Both the position numbers and the translations under genes were made by a program. Shown piece after piece: positions 37,598 to 46,088 of a stretch of DNA of 64,000 nucleotides. Below the pieces are notes generated by a model. The model did not search any database and had not been told where the DNA came from. It saw nothing but the letters and a program-made list of their open reading frames with translations. Each line of letters opens with the position of its first letter. Position 1 is the first letter of the stretch. Origin of the DNA: an uncultured Rikenellaceae bacterium (GTDB lineage: Bacteria > Bacteroidota > Bacteroidia > Bacteroidales > Rikenellaceae); assembly GCA_944325305.1 (NCBI GenBank), contig CALUZO010000018.1, positions 39,718-103,717 on the forward strand, read 5' to 3'.

Positions 37598-38599
37598 ATG
37601 AAAAAAGTAATAGGTATAGGCAACGCACTAACAGATATTTTGGTGAATCTGCCTACTGATGACATACTGAAAGATTTCGGACTTCCGAAAGGCAGCATGA
37701 GTCTCGTCGATACCGACCTTCAATACAAAATATCTGAAAATACCGCCGGCATGCCTCGCACCATGTCTCTGGGCGGCTCGGCAGGAAACACAATACGTGC
37801 AATGGCCAAACTCGGCATTCCTACGGGTTTCATCGGCAAGGTCGGAAATGACGATACGGGCGATTTCCTAATTGCGGCTCTCGACAACCTCGGTATCCGT
37901 CCGGTCATATTCCGCGGAAGCAACCCATCAGGAGTATGCATCTCGCTCGTATCACGCGATGGCGAACGCACTATGGCAACCCACCTCGGAGCAGCCCTGG
38001 AACTCGAACCGGAAGAGATAAAAGACACTATGTTCGAAGGTTACGACTGCCTTTACGTAGAAGGATATCTCGTACAGAATCACAATCTGATCGAACGGGC
38101 CGTATCCAAAGCGAAGAAAAAAGGACTAAAGGTGGCCATCGACCTCGCAAGCTATAACGTGGTGGCGGATAACAGGGCATTTCTGCACGAACTCACCGAT
38201 GCTTTCATAGACATTGTTTTCGCCAACGAATATGAAGCGCATGCCTTCACAGGCGAAACCAACCCCGTAAAGGCTCTTGACATGATAGCCGATATAACGG
38301 AACTCGCCGTCGTCAAGGTCGGTCGGGAAGGCGCCTACATAAGACAGGGAAGGGAATTCCTGCATGTCGGCATAATGTCCGAGGCCTGCAGGGTGGATAC
38401 GACCGGAGCAGGGGACTTCTATGCTGCCGGTTTCCTTGCAGGCATGTGCGAAGAGCTGCCTTTGCGCAAATGCGGGACACTGGGTTCGATAGCTGCCGGC
38501 AAGGTCATAGAAGTTGTCGGAACGACATTTGGAGAAGACGTCTGGAGCGACATCAGCCGGCTTGCGGACAACGTCAGAAGAGACAGATATTTATTCTAA
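37598..38599 (+). CDS. PfkB-family sugar/adenosine kinase
   Basis: 333 aa from the ATG at 37598 (MKKVIGIGNALTDILVNLP). Ribokinase-fold motifs: N-terminal GGSAGNTIRAMAKLG and C-terminal ATP/catalytic DTTGAGDFYAAGFLAG near residue 280. The N-terminus and overall pattern resemble adenosine-kinase-like members, but substrate cannot be fixed from sequence. Followed by folB after 12 bases. Confidence 0.92.
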   Translation: MKKVIGIGNALTDILVNLPTDDILKDFGLPKGSMSLVDTDLQYKISENTAGMPRTMSLGGSAGNTIRAMAKLGIPTGFIGKVGNDDTGDFLIAALDNLGIRPVIFRGSNPSGVCISLVSRDGERTMATHLGAALELEPEEIKDTMFEGYDCLYVEGYLVQNHNLIERAVSKAKKKGLKVAIDLASYNVVADNRAFLHELTDAFIDIVFANEYEAHAFTGETNPVKALDMIADITELAVVKVGREGAYIRQGREFLHVGIMSEACRVDTTGAGDFYAAGFLAGMCEELPLRKCGTLGSIAAGKVIEVVGTTFGEDVWSDISRLADNVRRDRYLF

Positions 38600-38611
38600 A
38601 CAATACGCCAC

Positions 38612-38965
38612 ATGATAGCAACTATCAGAATAGAGAACATGGAGTTCCGTGCCTCGCACGGATGTTACGAACTTGAAAAAGTGGTAGGAAATCGTTTTCT
38701 GGTGGATGTGGAAATAGACGCGGAAGCGACTGAAGCCACAATGCAGGACGACGTAACGAAAAGCGTCAATTACCTGACAGTCTACGAAATCGTACGCGAA
38801 CAAATGGCCAGACCGTCGAACATACTCGAAAACGTGGCCAAACGCATTATCGACGCTATTTACGGGCGTTTTCCGGAGTGCCTGAAGGTGACGGTAAAAG
38901 TCTCGAAACTTGCGCCTCCCCTGGGCGGTAAAGTGGATAAGGTCTCCGTGTCCATGACATTATAA
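38612..38965 (+). CDS. folB: Dihydroneopterin aldolase
   Basis: 117 aa. Folate pathway enzyme cleaving 7,8-dihydroneopterin to 6-hydroxymethyl-dihydropterin and glycolaldehyde. Family pattern visible: RIENMEFRASHGCYELEK, the VNYLTVYEIV segment and SKLAPPLGGKVDKVSV near the C-terminus. Probably cotranscribed with the PfkB kinase; ends at a very long hairpin. Confidence 0.93.
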   Translation: MIATIRIENMEFRASHGCYELEKVVGNRFLVDVEIDAEATEATMQDDVTKSVNYLTVYEIVREQMARPSNILENVAKRIIDAIYGRFPECLKVTVKVSKLAPPLGGKVDKVSVSMTL

Positions 38966-39007
38966 ACATATCCAACGACCCTTGCATAGGCAGAGCACAG
39001 GTAATCG

Positions 39008-39058
39008 TATCAAGACAAAATAGGACGGAAGCCGTTTCCGTCCTATTTTGTCTTGATA
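39008..39058. terminator. Bidirectional terminator with 23-bp perfect stem
   Basis: 39008-39030 is perfectly complementary to 39036-39058 with a five-base loop (GCCGT). Lies between convergent folB and the M23/LysM gene; A run and T run on either side. Confidence 0.85.
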
Positions 39059-39067
39059 TTGTGCATA

Positions 39068-40177
39068 CTATTTCACTCTCAACCTCTGGTTTATCTGCAA
39101 TATGGAATTGGCACTTATATTGCTCAACTGGCATATTTTAGCAACAGTAGTGTTGTATCTTCTTGCGATAGCTGAAAGGGTATCGCCCTTTTTCACCCGA
39201 TAGTACACGGCTGCCCCCGGAGCTTCTGCCACGGCGTTCGCAACGATATTGACCTCAGGTTTAACCGTATTTTGCTGATTGGCCGAACCTGTCTGACTGG
39301 CAGGTTCGGCAGGCTGCTGCACTTGCGCAAGCGTAGCGGTTTTCGGACCTTTCAATTGTTCCAGTTCGAGATCGTCGGAGTATGCTACCACCTTGCCGTC
39401 CAGTTCGGTTATATACAGTTTCCCGCTGCGTAGCGTCTTGTTGTAGGGATCTATGATGCGAGCAGGATCTATATGTCCGTCTCCTGCCCTGACTTCGAAA
39501 TGCAAATGTTCGGTAGTAGCACGTCCTGTACGCCCTGCAAGCATAATGGGATCGCCCGGCTCCACAACATCATTGACCTTTACCAATATCTTCGAACCAT
39601 GGGCATATACCGTTTCGAAACCTTCATAATGCCGTATAGCAACGAGATTTCCGTAACTGCTATACAATTTTGCCATACGCACCACCCCGGGAAACGCAGC
39701 CCTTATGGTATCGTCGGCAAAGGCCTTGATATCCATACCCGTATGGGTAGATGCTCCGCGCCTGCCGTACGGCGACAAAAGTACGCCCTCAACAGGATAA
39801 CAAAAATCCGGAGCCATTGCATCCAGGTCCAGTTCGAGAACTCCTCCGGCAGGAAGCGGATTCACTCCGGCCAGTTGCAGATACTCGCTCTGGGCAGCTG
39901 TAAACGTAATTTTCGGACGATCCTTGCGCGGCCTTCTGGCATAACTCTGACCGACCGTCTTCTCGGTGCCGATAGTCGCCTTTTGTTTATTCCATACCTG
40001 TTGCTTTCTTTCAGTTTCAGGATCGCCGACAGGATTCAGCTTAACATTCTCGGTAATAGTCACCTTGTCCGGAGCGCTTTCCTCTATTACATTTGCCTGC
40101 GTCAGCTTTTTGCTTGTCGAACACCCCGCAAGCACAGCAACCGCCACAACTCCAAGATACAATACTTCCTTTTTCAT
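39068..40177 (-). CDS. LysM/M23 peptidase-family lipoprotein
   Basis: 369 aa. Lipoprotein signal VAVAVLAGCSTSK (Cys near residue 19). M23 domain about residues 140-235 with HTGMDI (HxxxD zinc ligands) and HLHFEVR, so unlike the EnvC homolog at 25770 it keeps the metal-binding set. A Q/A/P-rich linker follows, then a C-terminal LysM (YRVKKGDTLSAIARRYN). Likely a peptidoglycan endopeptidase at the outer membrane inner leaflet. Confidence 0.93.
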   Translation of the reverse strand: MKKEVLYLGVVAVAVLAGCSTSKKLTQANVIEESAPDKVTITENVKLNPVGDPETERKQQVWNKQKATIGTEKTVGQSYARRPRKDRPKITFTAAQSEYLQLAGVNPLPAGGVLELDLDAMAPDFCYPVEGVLLSPYGRRGASTHTGMDIKAFADDTIRAAFPGVVRMAKLYSSYGNLVAIRHYEGFETVYAHGSKILVKVNDVVEPGDPIMLAGRTGRATTEHLHFEVRAGDGHIDPARIIDPYNKTLRSGKLYITELDGKVVAYSDDLELEQLKGPKTATLAQVQQPAEPASQTGSANQQNTVKPEVNIVANAVAEAPGAAVYYRVKKGDTLSAIARRYNTTVAKICQLSNISANSILQINQRLRVK

Positions 40178-40269
40178 ATTTTATCAACACAATTTATCGC
40201 AAATACATAACAAAAACCCACTATAGGTTTTCTCAAGGTGTAAAAGTACTGAAAAAATCAAATAACTTT

Positions 40270-40277
40270 TATCTTTG
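40270..40277 (+). promoter_or_regulatory. Candidate -7 element for trxB
   Basis: TATCTTTG, perfect TAnnTTTG. A weak ACTG at about 18 bases upstream may serve as -33. Confidence 0.4.
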
Positions 40278-40386
40278 CAGGGTATAATCCCTCCGAATGG
40301 ATAAAACCGATCTCCTCCAATCTGCCATTAGGAACAATATTTGAAGACATTTGCGGGTGGAATCGAAGACGTCAAAACACAACGAT

Positions 40387-41319
40387 ATGGAAAACGAAAT
40401 TGTAAAATGCCTGATCATAGGCAGCGGACCGGCTGGATACACTGCAGCCATATATGCGGCTCGCGCAAATCTCGAACCCGTGCTATACGAAGGACTTGAA
40501 CCGGGCGGGCAACTTACGACAACAACCCATATCGAAAATTTTCCCGGTTACCCCGACGGAGTGAAAGGTGTGCAGATGATGGAAGACCTGAAAAAACAGG
40601 CACAGAGATTCGGAGCCAATGTGCGTTTCGGGATCATAACCAGCGTAGATTTCAACCAAAGACCTTTCAAATTGATCGTAGATGCCCGCCATGTCATCAA
40701 GGCCGAAACCGTAATAATCGCAACTGGAGCCACGGCAAAATACCTCGGCATAGAATCGGAACAGTTCTATCGCGGTATGGGGGTTTCGGCATGCGCAACG
40801 TGTGACGGTTTTCTGTATAAAGGTAAGGATACGGCTGTGGTCGGAGGAGGAGACACCGCGTGCGAAGAGGCCACATACCTATCTACACTATGCAACAAAG
40901 TATACATGATAGTCCGCAGAAACTGTCTGCGTGCATCGAAAACAATGCAACGCAGGGTCATGGAAACTCCCAATATCGAGATACTCTTCGAGCACACCAC
41001 CGAACAGGTACTCGGCGATGAAAACGGCGTCAACGGTGCGCTGCTAAGAAATGCCGCTGGCGAAAAGGTCATAATCGACATAGAGGGATTCTTCCTGGCC
41101 ATCGGACATCATCCGAACACGGAGCTTTTCAAGGACTTCCTCGAGCTGGACGAAGCAGGATACATCAAGGTGGAACCGGGAACATGTCGCACGAATATAG
41201 AGGGCATTTTTGCGGCAGGAGATGTCAAGGATCCAATCTACAGACAAGCTATCACAGCCGCCGGCAGCGGATGCATGGCAGCTCTCGAATGCGAACGCTA
41301 TCTCATGGAACAAATGTAA
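40387..41319 (+). CDS. trxB: Thioredoxin reductase
   Basis: 310 aa from the ATG at 40387. FAD motif GSGPAGYTAAIYAARA, redox-active CATC (CATCDGF, near residue 141), NADPH motif GGGDTACEEA, and FAD closing motif FAAGDVKDPIYRQ. NADPH-dependent reduction of thioredoxin. The LuxE-like gene begins about 30 bases later. Confidence 0.97.
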   Translation: MENEIVKCLIIGSGPAGYTAAIYAARANLEPVLYEGLEPGGQLTTTTHIENFPGYPDGVKGVQMMEDLKKQAQRFGANVRFGIITSVDFNQRPFKLIVDARHVIKAETVIIATGATAKYLGIESEQFYRGMGVSACATCDGFLYKGKDTAVVGGGDTACEEATYLSTLCNKVYMIVRRNCLRASKTMQRRVMETPNIEILFEHTTEQVLGDENGVNGALLRNAAGEKVIIDIEGFFLAIGHHPNTELFKDFLELDEAGYIKVEPGTCRTNIEGIFAAGDVKDPIYRQAITAAGSGCMAALECERYLMEQM

Positions 41320-41348
41320 CGCCGCACGCCATCAATCGTACATATCAG

Positions 41349-42311
41349 GTGCCCGACATAAACAACATATTATCAATAAGTTCCACGTGCGAATTCGAGA
41401 GTGCCGCCATGGAACTTTTTGCATTTCAGGCCGAACATTGCCCTCCATACAAAGAGTATATCACGGGCATTGGACTTTCAGCAGATCGTGTCAAACACGT
41501 CTCAGACATACCTTTTCTCCCAATAGAGGTATTCAAAAGCCGACGCGTTTACTCATTCGATACGGAACCCGACATCGTTTTTACAAGCAGCACCACCGGC
41601 GGAGGAAAACCATCGTGTCATCACATGCACGATGTGGAAGACTATAAAAAGACATTCCGGGCTGCATTCCGCCACTTCTACGGCAATCCCTCACAATGGG
41701 GCATATACGCTTTATTGCCGGGCTATCTCGAACGCGAAGGATCATCGCTTATCTATATGACCAACGACCTTATAGCCGCAGGACATGGCGGATTTTACCT
41801 GCACGATCACGACAGGCTTCTGAAAGATATCTCTGATGACAAGGGACCAAAAATATTGCTCGGAGTAAGTTATGCCCTTCTCGATCTCGCCGAAAAATAC
41901 TCTCCCGACCTATCCGACACTGTCATTATGGAAACAGGAGGAATGAAAGGCAAACGAGACGAAATACCAAAGGAAGAATTCCACAAATTGCTTTGCAAAG
42001 CATTCAATACCACTAAGATACATTCAGAATACGGAATGGCGGAACTTACCTCGCAGGCCTATTCGAAAGGTGACGGATTATTCGCACCCCCACCCTGGAT
42101 GAAAATATCGATACGCGACCTTAACGATCCTTTCGAAATAGTTGCTGCCGGGCGAACAGGAGGTATCAACATCTTAGATCTCGCAAATATCTCTTCCTGT
42201 GCCTTCATACAGACGCAGGACATAGGCACAGTCGATACGGAAGGGAATTTCTCAATTTTCGGCCGTGCCGACCGCAGCGAAATTCGCGGCTGCAACCTAT
42301 TGGTACAGTAA
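41349..42311 (+). CDS. LuxE-like acyl-protein synthetase
   Basis: 320 aa if the GTG at 41349 is the start (VPDINNILSISS); the next ATG (41409) would cut into the conserved N-terminal helix FESAAMELFAFQAEHCPPY. Adenylate-forming fold: phosphate-loop-like TSSTTGGGKPS (about residue 78), ETGGMKG, HSEYGMAELTSQAY, and a terminal GRADRSEIRGCN. LuxE activates fatty acids in luminescence, but no lux genes are here. In Bacteroidetes such genes stand alone, so the acyl acceptor is unknown. Confidence 0.85.
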   Translation: MPDINNILSISSTCEFESAAMELFAFQAEHCPPYKEYITGIGLSADRVKHVSDIPFLPIEVFKSRRVYSFDTEPDIVFTSSTTGGGKPSCHHMHDVEDYKKTFRAAFRHFYGNPSQWGIYALLPGYLEREGSSLIYMTNDLIAAGHGGFYLHDHDRLLKDISDDKGPKILLGVSYALLDLAEKYSPDLSDTVIMETGGMKGKRDEIPKEEFHKLLCKAFNTTKIHSEYGMAELTSQAYSKGDGLFAPPPWMKISIRDLNDPFEIVAAGRTGGINILDLANISSCAFIQTQDIGTVDTEGNFSIFGRADRSEIRGCNLLVQ

Positions 42312-42329
42312 AGATATTCGAAAATATCG

Positions 42330-42337
42330 TAAATTTG
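42330..42337 (+). promoter_or_regulatory. Candidate -7 element for mnmG
   Basis: TAAATTTG, perfect TAnnTTTG, 33 bases before the mnmG start; no good -33. Confidence 0.4.
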
Positions 42338-42369
42338 CACTGCCGGAACTTTCTACCGGCTATATCACA

Positions 42370-44253
42370 ATGAAACTCGAATACGATATAATAGTGGTCG
42401 GAGGAGGCCATGCCGGATGTGAGGCCGCTGTTGCCGCCGCAAAACTAGGATCATCGACTTTACTCATCTCAATGGATATGGGCAAATATGCACAAATGTC
42501 CTGTAATCCGGCTGTTGGAGGTGTGGCTAAAGGACAGATAGTCAGGGAAATAGATGCATTAGGCGGACAAATGGGAATAATTACGGACAGAACTACGATT
42601 CAATTCCGTATGCTCAATCGCTCAAAAGGACCCGCAATGTGGAGTCCGCGAGCGCAATGCGACAAAATACAGTTCTCTCTCGAATGGCGCAAGGTATTGG
42701 AAAACACAAACAACCTTTCGTTATGGCAAGACTCGGTAACAACCTTGACATTCTCGGAAAATACTGAAAACAAGAAAGTTACAGGTGTCGTGACAGCGCT
42801 TGGTGTGGAGTTTAAAGCCAAAGCAGTGATACTCACGAACGGCACATTCCTCAATGGACTCATGCATGTCGGCCGAAATAATATGGCAGGCGGTCGCTCC
42901 GGTGACGCCGCTTCGTATGGCCTCACGGAACAACTGGCAAGCATCGGATTCGAAATCGGCCGTATGAAAACAGGAACACCCGCAAGATTAGACGGTAAAA
43001 CAATCGACTTCTCGAAACTCGAACCACAATCAGGCGACGAACAACCATCAAAATTTTCATACCTCACAGACATAAAACCTGTCGAAAAACAACTGCCATG
43101 CTACATTGTACACACCTCTAAAGAGGTACACGACACGTTGCGTACAGGATTTGCCGACTCACCACTCTTCAACGGAACAATCCAGGGCATCGGCCCAAGA
43201 TATTGCCCGAGCATAGAGGATAAACTCCGCACATTCGCAGACAAAGACTCACACCAGCTTTTTCTCGAACCCGAGGGTCGCAATACTAACGAATATTACC
43301 TTAACGGCTTCTCTTCATCATTGCCTTGGCAGGTACAAATGGAAGCATTGGGCAAAATAAAAGGACTGGAAAACACACAAATCTTCAGAACCGGTTATGC
43401 CATAGAATACGACTATTTTCCACCCACGCAACTCCACCACACACTGGAGACAAAAATCGTCGACAATCTCTACTTTGCAGGCCAGATAAATGGTACGACC
43501 GGTTATGAAGAAGCAGCAGCACAAGGATTGATGGCAGGCATAAATGCACACCTCAAACTAAACGCGAAAGAACCACTCGTTCTCCGCAGAGATCAGGCCT
43601 ACATAGGAGTTCTGATAGACGACCTTGTGACTAAAGGAGTAGATGAGCCATACCGAATGTTTACAAGCAGAGCCGAGTACAGAATCCTGCTCAGACAGGA
43701 TAACGCCGATGCAAGATTAACCCCTATCGGTTTCAGCATAGGCCTTGCAGACAAAAAAAGACATGAAATTTACGAAGAAAAAAAATCGCTTGTAGAATCG
43801 CTTGTAAACTTCACACGCAAACAGAGCATCGCTCCGAACGAAATAAACGGATTTTTCGAAAGCGTAAATTCTGCAAAAATCAATCAATCGAGAAAACTAT
43901 TCGACATACTCTTGCGCAACGAGATAACGATAAACATACTGAAAGGGATATTTCCTCCGCTTTGCGATTTTTTAAATCAGGCCAACTACACGGATGAAAT
44001 CATAGATGAAGCGGAGATTCAAATCAAGTACAAAGGTTATATCGAGAGGGAAAGATTCATAGCGGAAAAGTTGACAAGACTTGAAAACATCAAAATACCA
44101 TCAAACTTTGATTTCAATTCACTATCTTCGCTTACGATAGAGGCACGTCAAAAGCTAAACAGAATAAAACCGTCGACAATAGGACAAGCATCGCGCATTC
44201 CAGGAGTATCGCCAGCCGACATAAATGTTTTATTGATATTTTTCGGACGTTAA
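42370..44253 (+). CDS. mnmG: tRNA uridine-5-carboxymethylaminomethyl modification enzyme MnmG (GidA)
   Basis: 627 aa from ATG 42370. FAD motif GGGHAGCEAAVAAAKLG, family signature NPAVGGVAKGQIVREIDALGG, a second signature GTPARLDGKTID, and SRAEYRILLRQDNADARL. With MnmE modifies the wobble uridine of several tRNAs. In many bacteria mnmG lies next to oriC and parS; here two parS-like sites follow the stop and an oriC candidate is 5 kb away. Confidence 0.98.
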   Translation: MKLEYDIIVVGGGHAGCEAAVAAAKLGSSTLLISMDMGKYAQMSCNPAVGGVAKGQIVREIDALGGQMGIITDRTTIQFRMLNRSKGPAMWSPRAQCDKIQFSLEWRKVLENTNNLSLWQDSVTTLTFSENTENKKVTGVVTALGVEFKAKAVILTNGTFLNGLMHVGRNNMAGGRSGDAASYGLTEQLASIGFEIGRMKTGTPARLDGKTIDFSKLEPQSGDEQPSKFSYLTDIKPVEKQLPCYIVHTSKEVHDTLRTGFADSPLFNGTIQGIGPRYCPSIEDKLRTFADKDSHQLFLEPEGRNTNEYYLNGFSSSLPWQVQMEALGKIKGLENTQIFRTGYAIEYDYFPPTQLHHTLETKIVDNLYFAGQINGTTGYEEAAAQGLMAGINAHLKLNAKEPLVLRRDQAYIGVLIDDLVTKGVDEPYRMFTSRAEYRILLRQDNADARLTPIGFSIGLADKKRHEIYEEKKSLVESLVNFTRKQSIAPNEINGFFESVNSAKINQSRKLFDILLRNEITINILKGIFPPLCDFLNQANYTDEIIDEAEIQIKYKGYIERERFIAEKLTRLENIKIPSNFDFNSLSSLTIEARQKLNRIKPSTIGQASRIPGVSPADINVLLIFFGR

Positions 44254-44260
44254 CCAAATA

Positions 44261-44276
44261 TGTTCCACGTGGAACA
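44261..44276. other. parS-type ParB binding site, copy 1
   Basis: TGTTCCACGTGGAACA, a perfect 16-bp palindrome and exact match to the general parS pattern TGTTNCACGTGNAACA. Eight bases after the mnmG stop. Known role: ParB loading for chromosome segregation near the origin. Confidence 0.85.
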
Positions 44277-44291
44277 ATTTAAAACCACAAC

Positions 44292-44347
44292 GATAATTAA
44301 TAAAAAGAGATTGTTCCACGTGGAACAATCTCTTTTTATTAATTATC
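44292..44347. terminator. 56-bp perfect palindrome between mnmG and glnS, centred on a parS site
   Basis: Arms 44292-44319 and 44320-44347 are perfectly complementary with no loop (28 bp each). The outer part has A/T runs like a bidirectional terminator for convergent mnmG and glnS. The centre (44312-44327) is the second parS copy. Confidence 0.8.
44312..44327. other. parS-type ParB binding site, copy 2
   Basis: Same 16-bp sequence as at 44261, 51 bases downstream start-to-start, at the exact centre of the 56-bp palindrome. Confidence 0.85.
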
Positions 44348-44357
44348 CGAGACAGCC

Positions 44358-46040
44358 TCATCTATTCATCTTAGCCCAGGAATCCTTTAATGTAACAGTC
44401 CTGTTGAATACCAATTTTTCAGGAGAAGAATCGGTATCAACACAAAAATACCCGACCCGTTCAAACTGAAACTTGTCTCCAGGCTTCCCTTCAGCCAAAG
44501 ACGGTTCCAAGAATCCTTCAACCGTTACAAGCGATTCCGGATTCAAATAATCGAAAAATGTCTCTCCTTCCGTCACATCATCCGGATTTTCTTTGGTAAA
44601 CAGCATGTTATACAGACGAATTTCTGCTTTTTTCGCATATTTTGCCGAAACCCAATGAATAACTCCTTTTACCTTGCGCCCGTCTGACGAGGAGCCGTGT
44701 TTAGAATCGGGATCATAAGTACACCTTAATTCTATTATATTGCCTTCTGCATCATTAATCACCTCATCACATTTTATGAGGTATGAATACCTAAGACGCA
44801 CCTCTTTACCGGGAGAAAGCCTGAAGTACTTCTTAGGTGGATTTTCCATGAAATCATCTCTTTCTATATAAAGTTCCCGTGTAAAAGGAACCTCTCTTTT
44901 GCCTGCCGACTCATCTTCCGGATTATTTACACATTCGAACATCTCCTCCTTGCCTTCAGGATAGTTGGTGATAACAACTTTCAGCGGATCCAGCACAGCC
45001 ATCCTGCGTTGTGCAGTCTTATTCAAGTCTTCTCGAACAAAGAACTCGAGAAGACTGAAATCGATAACATTATCACGTTTGGCAACCCCGACACGATCGG
45101 CAAAAGCACGTATGGCTCTCGCAGTATAACCACGCCTTCTCATTGCCGTGATAGTAGGCATCCTTGGGTCATCCCAACCTGTAACAACCTTATTTTCAAC
45201 AAGTTGTAACAACTTACGCTTACTCATCATGGTATAAGTCATATTCAGGCGGGCGAATTCATACTGTTTGCTCGGGAATATACCAAGTTGCTCAATGAAC
45301 CAATCGTACAGGGGACGGTGAACGGCAAACTCAAGCGTACAAATGGAATGTGTGACATTCTCTATGGAATCACTCTCTCCATGTGCATAGTCGTACATAG
45401 GGTATATGCACCATTTGTCGCCGGTACGATGATGACGTATATGAATGATACGATACATAATAGGATCGCGCAGCAACATGTTGGGATGTCCCATGTCTAT
45501 CTTAGCACGCAGGGTTTTGGATCCGTCGGGAAATTCACCGGCACGCATACGGCGGAAAAGATCGAGGTTCTCTTCTACCGAACGATCGCGCCACGGGCTG
45601 TTAGTTCCGGCAACGGTCACTGTACCGCGATTTTGACGTATCTCTTCCTGGGTCTGGTCGTCAACGTAGGCCTTACCTTTTTTTATGAGTTGTTCAGCCC
45701 ATTCATACAGCTGATCGAAATAATCCGAAGCATAATACTCGCCTGCCCATTCGAATCCAAGCCAGCGCACATCCTCCTTGATCGAATCCACATACTCAAC
45801 ATCTTCCTTGGTAGGGTTCGTATCATCGAAACGCAAATTGCATTTTCCACCATATTTTTGGGCAAGACCGAAATTCAGGCAGATACTTTTCGCATGTCCT
45901 ATATGCAAATACCCATTGGGTTCGGGAGGGAAACGTGTTTGGATACGTGTATTTCCCTTGGCTATATCTGTCTCTATAACCTCTTCTATAAAATTCAATG
46001 CCCTTTCGTTCTCAGCGACTTCGATCTTTTCGACGCTCAT
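44358..46040 (-). CDS. glnS: Glutaminyl-tRNA synthetase
   Basis: 560 aa. Class I synthetase: HIGH motif in [18 protein letters not shown] (near residue 45), KMSKS-type [12 protein letters not shown] (near residue 270), GlnS-like DDTNPTKE and a C-terminal beta-barrel anticodon domain. Direct charging of tRNA-Gln, so an amidation route is not needed for this tRNA. Lies 48 bases downstream of the S46 peptidase gene on the same strand. Confidence 0.98.
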   Translation of the reverse strand: MSVEKIEVAENERALNFIEEVIETDIAKGNTRIQTRFPPEPNGYLHIGHAKSICLNFGLAQKYGGKCNLRFDDTNPTKEDVEYVDSIKEDVRWLGFEWAGEYYASDYFDQLYEWAEQLIKKGKAYVDDQTQEEIRQNRGTVTVAGTNSPWRDRSVEENLDLFRRMRAGEFPDGSKTLRAKIDMGHPNMLLRDPIMYRIIHIRHHRTGDKWCIYPMYDYAHGESDSIENVTHSICTLEFAVHRPLYDWFIEQLGIFPSKQYEFARLNMTYTMMSKRKLLQLVENKVVTGWDDPRMPTITAMRRRGYTARAIRAFADRVGVAKRDNVIDFSLLEFFVREDLNKTAQRRMAVLDPLKVVITNYPEGKEEMFECVNNPEDESAGKREVPFTRELYIERDDFMENPPKKYFRLSPGKEVRLRYSYLIKCDEVINDAEGNIIELRCTYDPDSKHGSSSDGRKVKGVIHWVSAKYAKKAEIRLYNMLFTKENPDDVTEGETFFDYLNPESLVTVEGFLEPSLAEGKPGDKFQFERVGYFCVDTDSSPEKLVFNRTVTLKDSWAKMNR

Positions 46041-46088
46041 ACTACAATTGATTTTAAAACGGATGTAAAGTTAACAAACGTTTTGAAA

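Noticed and set aside
41374..41389. GTTCCACGTG near the LuxE-like start as a third parS site
   Set aside because: Only the left and central part match; the right arm (CGAAT) breaks the palindrome.
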